The notes: a model not told the origin generated them from the sequence alone. Shown: positions 54,670 through 63,498, numbered from the stretch's first letter. The stretch is DNA of 64,000 bases from an uncultured Lachnospiraceae bacterium (GCA_902786515.1 CADADA010000018.1:16287-80286); one strand, 5' to 3'. Numbers and translations are program-made.

Positions 54670-55617
54670 CTATTCTATGTTATTTGTCCGTTTGTGGGCG
54701 CTTGATTCGGTTTTTTCGTCAAGTTCTGTATTTTGTTTGGATTCGCTAATAATCTTACCGGTGTTTGGTTTGTTTTCTAGCCAATGATTGGTGTAGGAAA
54801 CGAATGAAAATACCAAGCCGGAAATTAATAATATATTGATTGCAACTACAAGCCACCATTTGCGTATGCTTTTTCCGTTGATATCGCGTAGAAAGTCTAT
54901 CAATAACCAAACAAGATTAAATAGGATTAATCCTAAGATTAGCGAAATTGCTAATAGTCTGTATGGAGAAGCTTTATGAATGTTTTCAAGAACAGAGCTT
55001 GAAAAAGACATTCCACCGGTAAAAGCGAGGACTATAGCAGCAAAAATACCCAGAATAGTAATATACTCATTTTGCATTTTTTCCTGTCCGTCACGAACCT
55101 CTGTCTTTAATTTTTGAGATTCAAAATTTAAATTTTCAGTTGCTTTTTTTTGCTCCTGCTTAAATTTTTTTAATTGCTCCTGAAGATTTTCAATAACTAG
55201 TTTTGCTTTAGTTAATTCGGATAGGGTTTCTCCAGACATTCGCTTTGTGTAATTTATTCTGCTAATATCCAAGTTTGTGTGGTCATATAGTTTGACTATT
55301 TCCTTGCTGATATCGATTAATTCATTGTGATCATCTTTGTTTTTAGCTACATAACCATCTTTGATGGTTTGCATATTTTGTGCAAGAATATCTAAATTGC
55401 CAATAGAAGGATCACCTTCGATTAATGTAAGACAAGCGAATATATCTGAGTAATAATGACGGAAGTTATCGCTATCTAAATTAAAATAAATAGACTCTAA
55501 ACGGAGAAAGTAATCACTTCGGGCTTTCGAGTCTTTTAGTACATCTTGTGAACGGCTTAGCTCAATGAGAATCTCTTGTAAAAGGTCCCTTTTCTCTTGT
55601 TCGTTAAGTATCTTCAT
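54670..55617 (-). CDS. Coiled-coil membrane protein next to a Panacea protein
   Basis: 315 residues. The N-terminal 180 residues are soluble and helical, ending in a coiled coil (KLVIENLQEQLKKFKQEQKK). Then come three membrane segments: ITILGIFAAIVLAFTGGMSF, LLAISLILGLILFNLVWLLI and WLVVAINILLISGLVFSFVS. It starts 4 bases after the Panacea-domain gene's stop, so it is the second gene of that operon. In Panacea toxin-antitoxin systems the partner is often a membrane-damaging toxin; it may play that part, or be an immunity-type sensor. Confidence 0.65.
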   Translation of the reverse strand: MKILNEQEKRDLLQEILIELSRSQDVLKDSKARSDYFLRLESIYFNLDSDNFRHYYSDIFACLTLIEGDPSIGNLDILAQNMQTIKDGYVAKNKDDHNELIDISKEIVKLYDHTNLDISRINYTKRMSGETLSELTKAKLVIENLQEQLKKFKQEQKKATENLNFESQKLKTEVRDGQEKMQNEYITILGIFAAIVLAFTGGMSFSSSVLENIHKASPYRLLAISLILGLILFNLVWLLIDFLRDINGKSIRKWWLVVAINILLISGLVFSFVSYTNHWLENKPNTGKIISESKQNTELDEKTESSAHKRTNNIE

Positions 55618-55621
55618 TTAA

Positions 55622-56044
55622 TTATCCTTTGTTCTTAATCAATTTTTTTGGTATAACACTGTGATTCCCTGATCCATTATCATAAATCTTAGCCCATGCC
55701 TTCCCTGGCATATGTGTATCTTCTACCATATTCCATGGATTTAACAGCCTTTTAGTTTCGATAATAGGATTAATTATATTGGCATAATCTGAATCAACCT
55801 CAACATCATATTTCATACGGATGCTAAGAGAACCAAAACCACAATACTGATAATAAACTTCAGGGACAACCGGACCAAATTGCCATGCTTCAAATTCATC
55901 ATCAAATGCTAGCATATCACTCTCCAAGAAAGACTTTTGAATATAGTACAAGATTTTCTGTAACTGAAGATTAGAAATAGGATGCTGTTCGTTAGTGCAT
56001 TTGTTTATAATATATTTTGCAATATCAATAGCTTTATAAGACAT
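55622..56044 (-). CDS. Panacea/SocA-domain protein (DUF4065), antitoxin-like
   Basis: The ATG at 56044 lies 6 bases after AGGAGG and is preferred over in-frame starts up to 56191; 140 residues. AIDIAKYIINKC, then SNLQLQKILYYIQKSFLE and EAWQFGPVVPEVYYQY are the diagnostic segments of the Panacea (SocA/GepA) domain. Such proteins neutralise various unrelated toxins. It is the first gene of a two-gene minus-strand operon with the membrane protein. Confidence 0.8.
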   Translation of the reverse strand: MSYKAIDIAKYIINKCTNEQHPISNLQLQKILYYIQKSFLESDMLAFDDEFEAWQFGPVVPEVYYQYCGFGSLSIRMKYDVEVDSDYANIINPIIETKRLLNPWNMVEDTHMPGKAWAKIYDNGSGNHSVIPKKLIKNKG

Positions 56045-56191
56045 ATGCATCCTCCTTCCTAGCGTTTCTTTAATATAGTATTGTACATCAATATTTATTC
56101 TTTGTACACAATTATTTGGTAAAAATGCATAAAATGTATATATTTCTCTTAGTGTATCATATTTGAATAGAATTGTATATTGGCAAAACAA

Positions 56192-57280
56192 ACAAAAGTT
56201 CGCGCAGGTATTCTTTAATTATTATCCTTGGTTTAGTGATCTATAAAACAACTGGGATGAGGTAAAAGAGTATCTAAAAAATATGTAGGATACATCTATA
56301 AGGCTGCACTGACGGGTGATGAGTTTTATACTGGTGTGGATTTACCTGATGAATATACAGAATCAAATTATAAAAAAGCCTAATAAAAAAGAAAATCTTA
56401 ATAGAAAGGCATTGAATGAGTGGTATAGATACTATACTAGATATATCGTCCGTAAATAATTGGACTAATTCGCAGTACGCTTGCCCGAGAATACAATTCT
56501 AAAAACGTAGGAGCAGCGGGTTGAGGTGAGGCTTTTGGGATTGTGCTATTGAGTAAGTGTGCAAGAACTGGGTCAAGTTATTCAAGGAACGATGTAATAG
56601 TTTTGCTTTGCCTGTATATAATGAAACCAGTGGTGTTGAAAGGTATAACGTGAGTTTTGCGAGACTATTGATACGTCGTTCTTTTAGTGGAAGAAAAAAT
56701 CTTTATGATGTTATGGAAATAAAAGAAGAAACGAGTAAGTTCTGTCAGGTATGAAAAACCATTTCCTTAGTCTATAGATTAATAGAAATGTAAGAAAAAG
56801 TTAAGTGGTGAATTTTTATAAGTGAATAATTGGTGTGAACAACGATGGACAATATGATAATAACGCTCTTTCTGAGCACATCCTAATTGCTTATTAGATG
56901 GTAATGTTAAAGCTGGTTCTCGAACAATCAATAAACTCTGTAGTACCATACCTCAGGATTATCGCGAAACATATAAGCAGATGTATAATGCATGTTACCA
57001 CGAAATGCGAGAGGCTATGTACCTCAAATCATATGATTTCATACAAGCTGAAAAAAATGAATTTTAGATATATGATATTGAAAAGACAGTCGTAGATATC
57101 GTGTTTTAAAAAGAGAGTCAGAATTTTCGAAATCAACAAAAAATCTCGTAATTTACTTAAAGGGCAAAGTTTAAAATCTGAATTGGCACCTGAATATGCT
57201 GAATTAATGAAGTGACGTAGGATTTGATGCTTATTTTTATTGATCTGACAACTCATGATGTTTGCTGAGCAAACTGTAAC
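56192..57280. other. Decayed stretch without a recognisable gene
   Basis: Only short frames. Fragments such as GYIYKAALTGDEFYTGVDLP (about 56295-56355) and DYRETYKQMYNACYHEMREA (about 56960-57020) read like pieces of real proteins but were not identified. No RNA gene, array or intact mobile element was seen. It probably represents remains of accessory genes between two defence modules. Confidence 0.4.
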
Positions 57281-57347
57281 AAAATATGGACATAACTCGA
57301 CAAAATACGGACATTCTATATGAAGTTAAAAAAAAGTATTGTATAAT
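57281..57347 (+). promoter_or_regulatory. Second copy of the agrB operator-promoter
   Basis: AAAATATGGACAT (57281-57293) and AAAATACGGACAT (57302-57314), 21 bases apart, are identical to the agrB repeats at 40699 and 40720, and a perfect TATAAT -10 lies at 57342-57347, 61 bases from the first repeat. The surrounding 100 bases are also duplicated. The gene it once served (agrB) is ruined, but the operator is undamaged and points toward the STAND gene 480 bases downstream. Confidence 0.7.
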
Positions 57348-57378
57348 GACCTCAGTATATTATTAGTAGGGTGGACGC

Positions 57379-57562
57379 ATGGTAGAAAGAATTACAGATA
57401 AGATTGTAATAATCTGTTAGAAGAAAATAATATATTACAAAAAATAAGCATTTATAAATATGGTTATATTTGCTTTGTGAAGTATTCTTAAACATAAGTA
57501 AGCCATAATTATAGGAAGTATGTCAGGAAAATTATATAATGATATGTTATTTCTCGTTATAT
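57379..57562 (+). pseudogene. agrB 5' relic
   Basis: Matches the first 180 or so bases of agrB at 40796 (MVERITDKIV, then KISIYKYGY) but with single-base losses that shift the frame from codon 11 on; the similarity fades near 57562. The catalytic His/Cys region is absent. A duplicate that kept its promoter but not its coding sequence. Confidence 0.75.
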
Positions 57563-57779
57563 GCTCGGACAACTTGTAAAAGCATCTGATTTTAAGGAGC
57601 ATATTGGCAAATGCAGTACATCAATCTAATGACTGGGCGATAGAACACGACGTAAATAAACGATTGTTTTATTAAGAAATGTAGTGCAGGAAATTATTGA
57701 TTGATGTAAAGAATGTGTAAAAAGGTAGAAAATATTTGGAATTTTAATTAATTTCGGATGTGATGTTTGTAGATTTAGG

Positions 57780-57808
57780 AAAATGAGTGATAATTGTGGA
57801 TTATCAAT
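57780..57808 (+). repeat. Left 29-bp inverted repeat of a possible invertible segment
   Basis: The 29 bases beginning AAAATGAGTGATAATTGTGG and ending ATTATCAAT occur here on the plus strand and, without mismatch, on the minus strand at 62299-62327. They bound 4.5 kb with two convergent genes. Bases outside the repeat differ. Confidence 0.85.
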
Positions 57809-57826
57809 TATGTTCGGAGCTTAGAT

Positions 57827-60800
57827 GTGAGAAGATTATCAACGGACTATTGGAATAAATTTAAAAAGGTTGACGCCGAGAGTACAAAAGTTGTCAGGGA
57901 TGGTCTTATGTTTGAGGATCTCGTTGAAGAATTGTTACAACAGAAATTTCCTTATGGCGAATGGCATAGGACAAAGAAGAGCCATGATGATAACCGAGAT
58001 TTTTATCTGACAAATGCTATGGAGAGCATCTGGGCAGAATGTAAGAATTTTTCAGGAAACATATCTCTAAAAGTTATAGCACCTACGCTTATAATGGCGA
58101 GGATATACTCGGTCAACAGGATACTGTTCTTTAGTTATTCCAAAATTAATAAGAAAACTAGGGAAAAGCTGGCACTATATGCAGAAAAAACAAATAGCGA
58201 GATAAGTATTTATGATGATGAACTTTTGGATGAGATAATTCTGACTGCTCAAGACACTCTCAGTAGCAGGTTTAAGCCTAAGCGTGAGGATATTTACCAT
58301 GTGAAACAGAATGGACGTGAATTTGATGTCAGCTTCTATATTGTTAGAGATATAATTTCCGGTGCTTTAACAGACGACGAGTTAATGTATACATATGAAT
58401 CTGCAGAAACTCTTAGCAGATTTTCCCCTTTCGAAGTAGTAATTTATGTGGACATCCCAGATAATATAGGTAAGGCAGAAATATACGTAACCATTCCCAC
58501 TACTGATAACAATGGATGGTTTGTGAATCTCCATCCAATGATGGAAAAAGATGCAAACATTACAATTACTACATTGTCTCAGAATATTTGCATACGGATT
58601 CCACTTAAACCTATATTATCCGCCGAATCTGTAACACTCCCACAGATATCTGTGCGAGTTAACTGCAATGGAAAGGATAAATTATATAACAGTCCGGACA
58701 GCAAGGCTCGATTGCTTTGGAATAACGAAATTGAGTTGACTGGAAATGAATACCGCAGTTGCGTAAGTGATTTTAATGATATGCTAATCGGAAGATCTAG
58801 GTTTTGTTGTTTTGCCCTGCAAGGCAAGAGTGGAATAGGGAAGTCTCGCCTTTTACGGGAGATGCGGGACAGACTAATCGCCAACGGATATAAGATAATA
58901 AATTTTCTTGGTACGGCATCAGAGAATATTACAATAATACTCAGAGAGATTATAGCATTTCTTTATGACATACCATCCGTGGACATATCATCTATGGTTG
59001 AAGATGACATTCTCTCAGAGACCGCGGATGCTAACGAATTTGTCCGTGCATATAGGATACTTGGGAGAATAAGTTCCGCATGTAAAGATGGATTGCTTGA
59101 CATGGAATTCATCGACATGATAGCGCACCTGATTGCAGAGAAGTCCGCATTGCAAAAGACTGCTATTGTCATAGATGATCTTCAAAAATATGGGGACATA
59201 GCAGTAGCTTTCTTTTCTAAACTCATAGAGTATGCAAGTGCAATGCAAAGACTTAACCAATCTGTTCTGTTATTTTCGTATAATAATGACTATGGAAATG
59301 ACAGGATTGTTCATCTTATGATGCAGGTATCTGGCGCACAAAAAGATGATATATGCTTTACATCTAAGGAGATAAAAGGATTTGGTATTGGCGAGTCAGA
59401 AAGCTTCATTCGTAACCTTTTGTTCGCAAAAGACGAAAAGTTCAGACCTCAGCTTAGAATGATCCTTAGTCGCTATAATAATCCGTACATGATAAAAGAT
59501 GTTGTAAAACAGTTGATATCTGCCTCCTGCATTGTTTTGGACAATAAGGAATTGGTATCAATTCCCAGACCTGATTTATTTAAGGAGATACTTGAAAATC
59601 TTCCAATAGAAATGTCTGCTCTGATGATTTCCCGATATGAGAGTTTCTTGGAGCATAATTCTACTGAAGAAATAGAGGTTCTTGCCATCTTGTCCCTTGT
59701 AAGCTTATTGCCAGGGGTGTCAAGGAAGGAAATGATAGCCCTATCACTCGACGAAAAGATCCTTAACAATTTATGCGCTGAATCCATCTTGTATGAATCC
59801 GACAATGAAGGATTGGCTTTTGTTCATGATCAATTTGAGAGGGCATGTATCAAGTATAAGGGTGATGATTACTTCCAAATAATCAGCAAAGTGATTTCGA
59901 CAAAGTTGACAGATTGTGTAAAGGCATATCCAGTGGTGTATGCAATGTGTACAATCAAAGAGGGAAACATGCCTTGGATGAAAACTAGGGAGTGGTCAGC
60001 ATTACTTATGTCAGTGAAACAGCGTGAAGTATGTGGATATTATATTTATAAAAGAACCATTACATATATTTTGGGAGAAATCATGGATGAGCATCATGTC
60101 TCCGAAGCTATAAAACTTGCCATGACCTTATGCTACAGTTACAGAAATGCCTACGGATACGAAAGCTCTTTACAGCTTTTTGACATTGTAAACAAGAGCC
60201 TGCTAAAATTGAGATATGAAGTATTGTGCCGAGAAAGTGAATACCGCACATTTGTAGACACATATGCGGATACCTTGCGTATCGTCTCCAGGACAGATGA
60301 TGCGTTGCGTTTCTTGCACACAGTAAGCTCTGCAGCATTTTTTTTGCCAGATGACGATCAAAAGAACGCTCTGCTGGCGATAACGTATAACAGAGAGATG
60401 GTCGTATATCGGGATTTCGACCATACTAAAGATTATGAAGCCAGAGTTATGACATATTACAAAAAATCTATGTTTTATGTGGAGAAGATAAATAACCGTT
60501 CTTTGCGAGAAGAGATGATTTATTTAAATGAATCTGATCTTGGATACCTGTACTATACCTATCGCAAAAACCATAGCAATCTTATATCATTATGGAAAAA
60601 ATGCCTAGATCACTGTATTGACTATATACCATCAAAAACTCTTAATATATACAGAAAAACGGCACAGCTATGCCTAATTAATGGAGATGTGAACGGGGCA
60701 CGTATGGCTGCTGACCTTATGCGGAAATACCTACTTGAGAATGATTTGGAACGTAACAAACTTGTTTTCTCCATCTTTCTAAAAAAGCTGGATGTTGTAT

Positions 60801-61162
60801 GCAGTTTATTGGACTGGGAAAATATGGACTTTTCTGAGGTAGGAGATAACATTGACGAGGTAATGACCATGGATATGCTCAGAAATCCCATGAAAATGGG
60901 TGACTCTTTTATGCTAAAAGGTATATACTTCTTTTATGTGGGTGAGTATGATACTGCCATAGGATGCTTCGAGGAGGCACTTACGCTTACAGAGACAGTA
61001 CCGTACACATTAAACAGGAAAGCAAAGATTGATCTGATAAAACAAAATATATCCCAGTGTAGATGTATCATAAGGAACATTACCGAAAAAATCTCTGTTG
61101 ATTCAGTAAACGGTATTTTGACAACAAAGGATGGTTTACTGAATTTGCCACTACTGGTATGA
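57827..61162 (+). CDS. STAND NTPase with N-terminal Mrr-like nuclease and C-terminal repeats
   Basis: A GTG at 57827 with GGAG 7 bases upstream is preferred; a TTG at 57794 inside the inverted repeat is the alternative. About 1,111 residues. N-terminal Mrr-like PD-(D/E)XK domain (FEDLVEELLQQKFPYGEW, NRDFYLTN, WAECKNF). A beta-rich linker follows. Then a P-loop NTPase: GKSGIGKSRLLREM near residue 333 and AIVIDDLQKYGD (Walker B) near residue 446. The last 450 residues are helical, TPR-like (GEYDTAIGCFEEAL at the end). This nuclease-STAND-sensor layout is that of anti-phage Avs-type proteins. It converges with the 61165 gene, 2 bases apart. Confidence 0.78.
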   Translation: MRRLSTDYWNKFKKVDAESTKVVRDGLMFEDLVEELLQQKFPYGEWHRTKKSHDDNRDFYLTNAMESIWAECKNFSGNISLKVIAPTLIMARIYSVNRILFFSYSKINKKTREKLALYAEKTNSEISIYDDELLDEIILTAQDTLSSRFKPKREDIYHVKQNGREFDVSFYIVRDIISGALTDDELMYTYESAETLSRFSPFEVVIYVDIPDNIGKAEIYVTIPTTDNNGWFVNLHPMMEKDANITITTLSQNICIRIPLKPILSAESVTLPQISVRVNCNGKDKLYNSPDSKARLLWNNEIELTGNEYRSCVSDFNDMLIGRSRFCCFALQGKSGIGKSRLLREMRDRLIANGYKIINFLGTASENITIILREIIAFLYDIPSVDISSMVEDDILSETADANEFVRAYRILGRISSACKDGLLDMEFIDMIAHLIAEKSALQKTAIVIDDLQKYGDIAVAFFSKLIEYASAMQRLNQSVLLFSYNNDYGNDRIVHLMMQVSGAQKDDICFTSKEIKGFGIGESESFIRNLLFAKDEKFRPQLRMILSRYNNPYMIKDVVKQLISASCIVLDNKELVSIPRPDLFKEILENLPIEMSALMISRYESFLEHNSTEEIEVLAILSLVSLLPGVSRKEMIALSLDEKILNNLCAESILYESDNEGLAFVHDQFERACIKYKGDDYFQIISKVISTKLTDCVKAYPVVYAMCTIKEGNMPWMKTREWSALLMSVKQREVCGYYIYKRTITYILGEIMDEHHVSEAIKLAMTLCYSYRNAYGYESSLQLFDIVNKSLLKLRYEVLCRESEYRTFVDTYADTLRIVSRTDDALRFLHTVSSAAFFLPDDDQKNALLAITYNREMVVYRDFDHTKDYEARVMTYYKKSMFYVEKINNRSLREEMIYLNESDLGYLYYTYRKNHSNLISLWKKCLDHCIDYIPSKTLNIYRKTAQLCLINGDVNGARMAADLMRKYLLENDLERNKLVFSIFLKKLDVVCSLLDWENMDFSEVGDNIDEVMTMDMLRNPMKMGDSFMLKGIYFFYVGEYDTAIGCFEEALTLTETVPYTLNRKAKIDLIKQNISQCRCIIRNITEKISVDSVNGILTTKDGLLNLPLLV

Positions 61163-61164
61163 AT

Positions 61165-62283
61165 TCAGCAGACATGATTACTGATGTCGGAAAGCATATG
61201 GATACAGCCATTCCGATCAACAACATAGTCGCGAGAGATATTTCTGCTGTCAAACCAAAGTCTGTTGTCAAACAGTTCTAAAAAACTGTCCACAAAATAG
61301 AGGATTGGTACTGCTGTTTCTATTATATCAAAAGCAACTATCTTATGTAGTGAGAGATGGTCAATATCCCTAGTTTTCACGGGAATCACATATCTTTCAA
61401 GAAATTCTATTCCCTGCTCTTTGAGGAGCCCATAATAATAGTCACGGTAATATACAGTTGAAAGATCTAAAAGGAACACTCTTCGTGCAAAGTTATTATT
61501 TATTTTTCGGAAAAAAGAAAATGAAATCTTAAACCATTCTCCAAAATCAACCGAAAACCGATCACCCCATTTCTCGTAAAACATAGCTTTACTATCAGCA
61601 TTAAGATATCCAAATGAATATGATTTTGAATTATCTGGATCTGAGCTACCCTTGTGATAAGCTAATGAATTGGCACAAGCAACTGTGGTTTTACCTATCA
61701 CCCCAAGCTTGAGGCAATAATCAATGTCCGTATATGTGTATGGAAGGTTGCTGTCCATTCCATTCACTAACTCAAATAAGGATCTCCGTGTAGTGAGTAC
61801 TGCACTACAGATAGATTGCACCTTTCTGCTCTCAGAAGCAAGCGGATAAGATGGTTTCTCTCCCATTAGCGGATGTACGGCATTGACCTTGGTATGTGCG
61901 ATGCCGAAGTCTATTATGCGCCCTGTGGATGGATTGATGAGCTTGCAACCAGCAGCACCAATATCATTATGTGAAATAGCCTCAATCAGAGGTTCATACC
62001 AGCCCTCCTTTACAAATACATCAGGATCTACAAGTGTTATTATATCTCCGCTGGTATGTTCTACCCCATAGTTTATGGCTCGCGGATAAAACAGGTTTTC
62101 TTCAATTCTGAAATATTTCACATTAGTATATGGAAAATTCACATCCAACTCTTCTGAAAAATAGTTGTTTCCCACGACCGCTATTTCTACATTAGATGGA
62201 ACAGTACGCACAATGCAATTCACAGCGTATCTGATCATTTCCTTGTCTCTATGGTAAGGTATTATGATAGACTGTCCTTTCAT
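61165..62283 (-). CDS. GT2 glycosyltransferase inside the inverted-repeat segment
   Basis: The ATG at 62283 lies behind AAAAGGAG and is preferred to the in-frame start within the inverted repeat at 62313; 372 residues. SIIIPYHRDKEMIRYAV, AVVGNNYFSE, VDPDVFVKEGW (DXD position) and YTYTDIDYCLKLG are GT-A family 2 features; the C-terminal 120 residues are unassigned. It likely modifies a surface glycan. Its promoter (62323-62351) lies outside the segment at the right end. Confidence 0.82.
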   Translation of the reverse strand: MKGQSIIIPYHRDKEMIRYAVNCIVRTVPSNVEIAVVGNNYFSEELDVNFPYTNVKYFRIEENLFYPRAINYGVEHTSGDIITLVDPDVFVKEGWYEPLIEAISHNDIGAAGCKLINPSTGRIIDFGIAHTKVNAVHPLMGEKPSYPLASESRKVQSICSAVLTTRRSLFELVNGMDSNLPYTYTDIDYCLKLGVIGKTTVACANSLAYHKGSSDPDNSKSYSFGYLNADSKAMFYEKWGDRFSVDFGEWFKISFSFFRKINNNFARRVFLLDLSTVYYRDYYYGLLKEQGIEFLERYVIPVKTRDIDHLSLHKIVAFDIIETAVPILYFVDSFLELFDNRLWFDSRNISRDYVVDRNGCIHMLSDISNHVC

Positions 62284-62298
62284 AAAATCTCCTTTTGT

Positions 62299-62327
62299 AT
62301 TGATAATCCACAATTATCACTCATTTT
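62299..62327 (-). repeat. Right 29-bp inverted repeat of a possible invertible segment
   Basis: Exact reverse complement of 57780-57808. It forms the 5' untranslated region of the glycosyltransferase gene and contains five of the six bases of that gene's -10 element. A tyrosine recombinase gene lies 150 bases to the right. Confidence 0.85.
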
Positions 62328-62351
62328 AACATACACATTAAATTGATTCAA
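62323..62351 (-). promoter_or_regulatory. Promoter reading into the inverted-repeat segment from the right
   Basis: Minus strand: TTGAAT (-35, 62346-62351), 17-base spacer, TAAAAT (-10, 62323-62328). The -35 and the first base of the -10 are outside the repeat. It now drives the glycosyltransferase; after inversion it would drive the STAND gene instead. The equivalent place on the left side has no -35-like hexamer and a GAAAAT in place of the -10. Confidence 0.65.
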
Positions 62352-62396
62352 TTTTTGAACGAATAGATATATCATTAGAATTAATACCGATTTTAA

Positions 62397-62431
62397 AACC
62401 CCGCCTATTGTAATCAGAAAGACGGGGGTTA
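62397..62431 (-). terminator. Terminator-like hairpin after the recombinase gene
   Basis: AACCCCGCCT and AGACGGGGGTT form a stem with one bulge and one mismatch, followed on the minus strand by TTTTAAAATC. It ends the leftward recombinase transcript and insulates it from the promoter at 62346. It is related in sequence to the terminator at 54573. Confidence 0.55.
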
Positions 62432-62473
62432 CAAACGTGAAAATAATAATTTCATTTATTCCTAATATAAATC

Positions 62474-63394
62474 TTATAGTGAAAAGAGATTTCTGGGATG
62501 TTTTTTGCTTAATATGTCTTTTTGTTTTGCCATCGAAACATGTGTGTAGATTTCAGTGGTGTGAATTGAGCTGTGACCAAGCATTGACTGTATATATCGG
62601 ATATCTACATCTGCTTCAAGAAGTACGGTTGCGAAGGTATGCCGCCACATATGAGGTGTAATATGCTGTTCGATTGAAGCTAGCTTTGAATAGTGGTTGA
62701 GCATTCTTCTTACAGCTTGATCTGTAAAAGGATGCCCTTTTTGATTGACGAAAAAGTATCCGCATTTTGATATTTCATTTGCAAATTCGTCCTTGTATTT
62801 CTTTAGGATATCATGAACCTGTCTGTTTCCAATCTGTAAGATTCGTTCTTTGGCTCCTTTTCCATGAATAAAAATAGTATCTTCCGTCAGGTTTATTTCA
62901 TCCGGCTTGAGAGAGCATAATTCAAATATACGAAGACCTGTTGCAAATAGCAGTTCACAAACAGCTGCGTCACGGATAGCATTTCGTCTCCTATATGGTG
63001 TTTTTCCTGCGGTTATCTGTTGGTATACGGTCTCAAGGAATAAGTGTACACATTCAAGTGACATTGTACGGGGTAATGTTGAAGGTTCGCGAAATTTGCA
63101 TTGAACCAGACTCCAGGGATTTTTCAGAATGTACTCATGATATTCCATATACCGAAAGAATGCCTTGGTCGATGCAATTTTTCGTTTTACGGTTCGGGGC
63201 TTGTACATGTCGTGCAATTTTTTAATATACTCCTCTAGCATTTCAGGTGAAATCTGTGAAAATGATACCGGTTCTACATCTGTCGCAAATTTCTGTAAAT
63301 CATTTCTGTAAGCACGTATTGTTTTCGGGTTAAGTCTTTTCTGCCTTGAACATTCGTCAAGATATTTTTTTAGTATTTCATTGTTGCTGTTCAT
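62474..63394 (-). CDS. Tyrosine recombinase (phage integrase/XerC-D family)
   Basis: 306 residues, AGGAGG before the ATG. Residues 1-90 are a SAM-like core-binding domain (YLDECSRQKRLNPKTIRAY). The catalytic domain has LLFATGLRIFELCSL (Arg), IHGKGAKERIL (Lys), HITPHMWRHTFATVLLEA (His-x2-Arg), MLGHSSIHTTEIYTHV (His and the nucleophile Tyr). All catalytic residues are present. It stands alone next to the right inverted repeat, so it may be the invertase for the 4.5-kb segment; a role as an island integrase or Xer paralogue is also possible. Confidence 0.88.
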   Translation of the reverse strand: MNSNNEILKKYLDECSRQKRLNPKTIRAYRNDLQKFATDVEPVSFSQISPEMLEEYIKKLHDMYKPRTVKRKIASTKAFFRYMEYHEYILKNPWSLVQCKFREPSTLPRTMSLECVHLFLETVYQQITAGKTPYRRRNAIRDAAVCELLFATGLRIFELCSLKPDEINLTEDTIFIHGKGAKERILQIGNRQVHDILKKYKDEFANEISKCGYFFVNQKGHPFTDQAVRRMLNHYSKLASIEQHITPHMWRHTFATVLLEADVDIRYIQSMLGHSSIHTTEIYTHVSMAKQKDILSKKHPRNLFSL

Positions 63395-63433
63395 AGTAAC
63401 CTCCTGTTTTTGGTTTAGATTTTACTCATGCTC

Positions 63434-63442
63434 ATTATATCA
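63434..63442 (-). promoter_or_regulatory. Extended -10 promoter for the recombinase gene
   Basis: On the minus strand TGATATAAT (TGn plus a perfect TATAAT) lies about 40 bases upstream of the recombinase ATG. The -35 is poor. Confidence 0.5.
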
Positions 63443-63498
63443 GTTTTTTATATCTAAGAGTTTTTGAAATGAGTGTAAAAAAATATATAAAAAAGCTA

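Noticed and set aside
56192..57280. Prophage remnant in the decayed stretch
   Set aside because: A few protein-like fragments are present but none could be tied to phage structural or replication genes.
62474..63394. Calling the recombinase an island integrase with attachment sites
   Set aside because: No tRNA gene or matching direct att-like repeats were found near the gene or at 32.9 kb; the only strong repeat pair is inverted.
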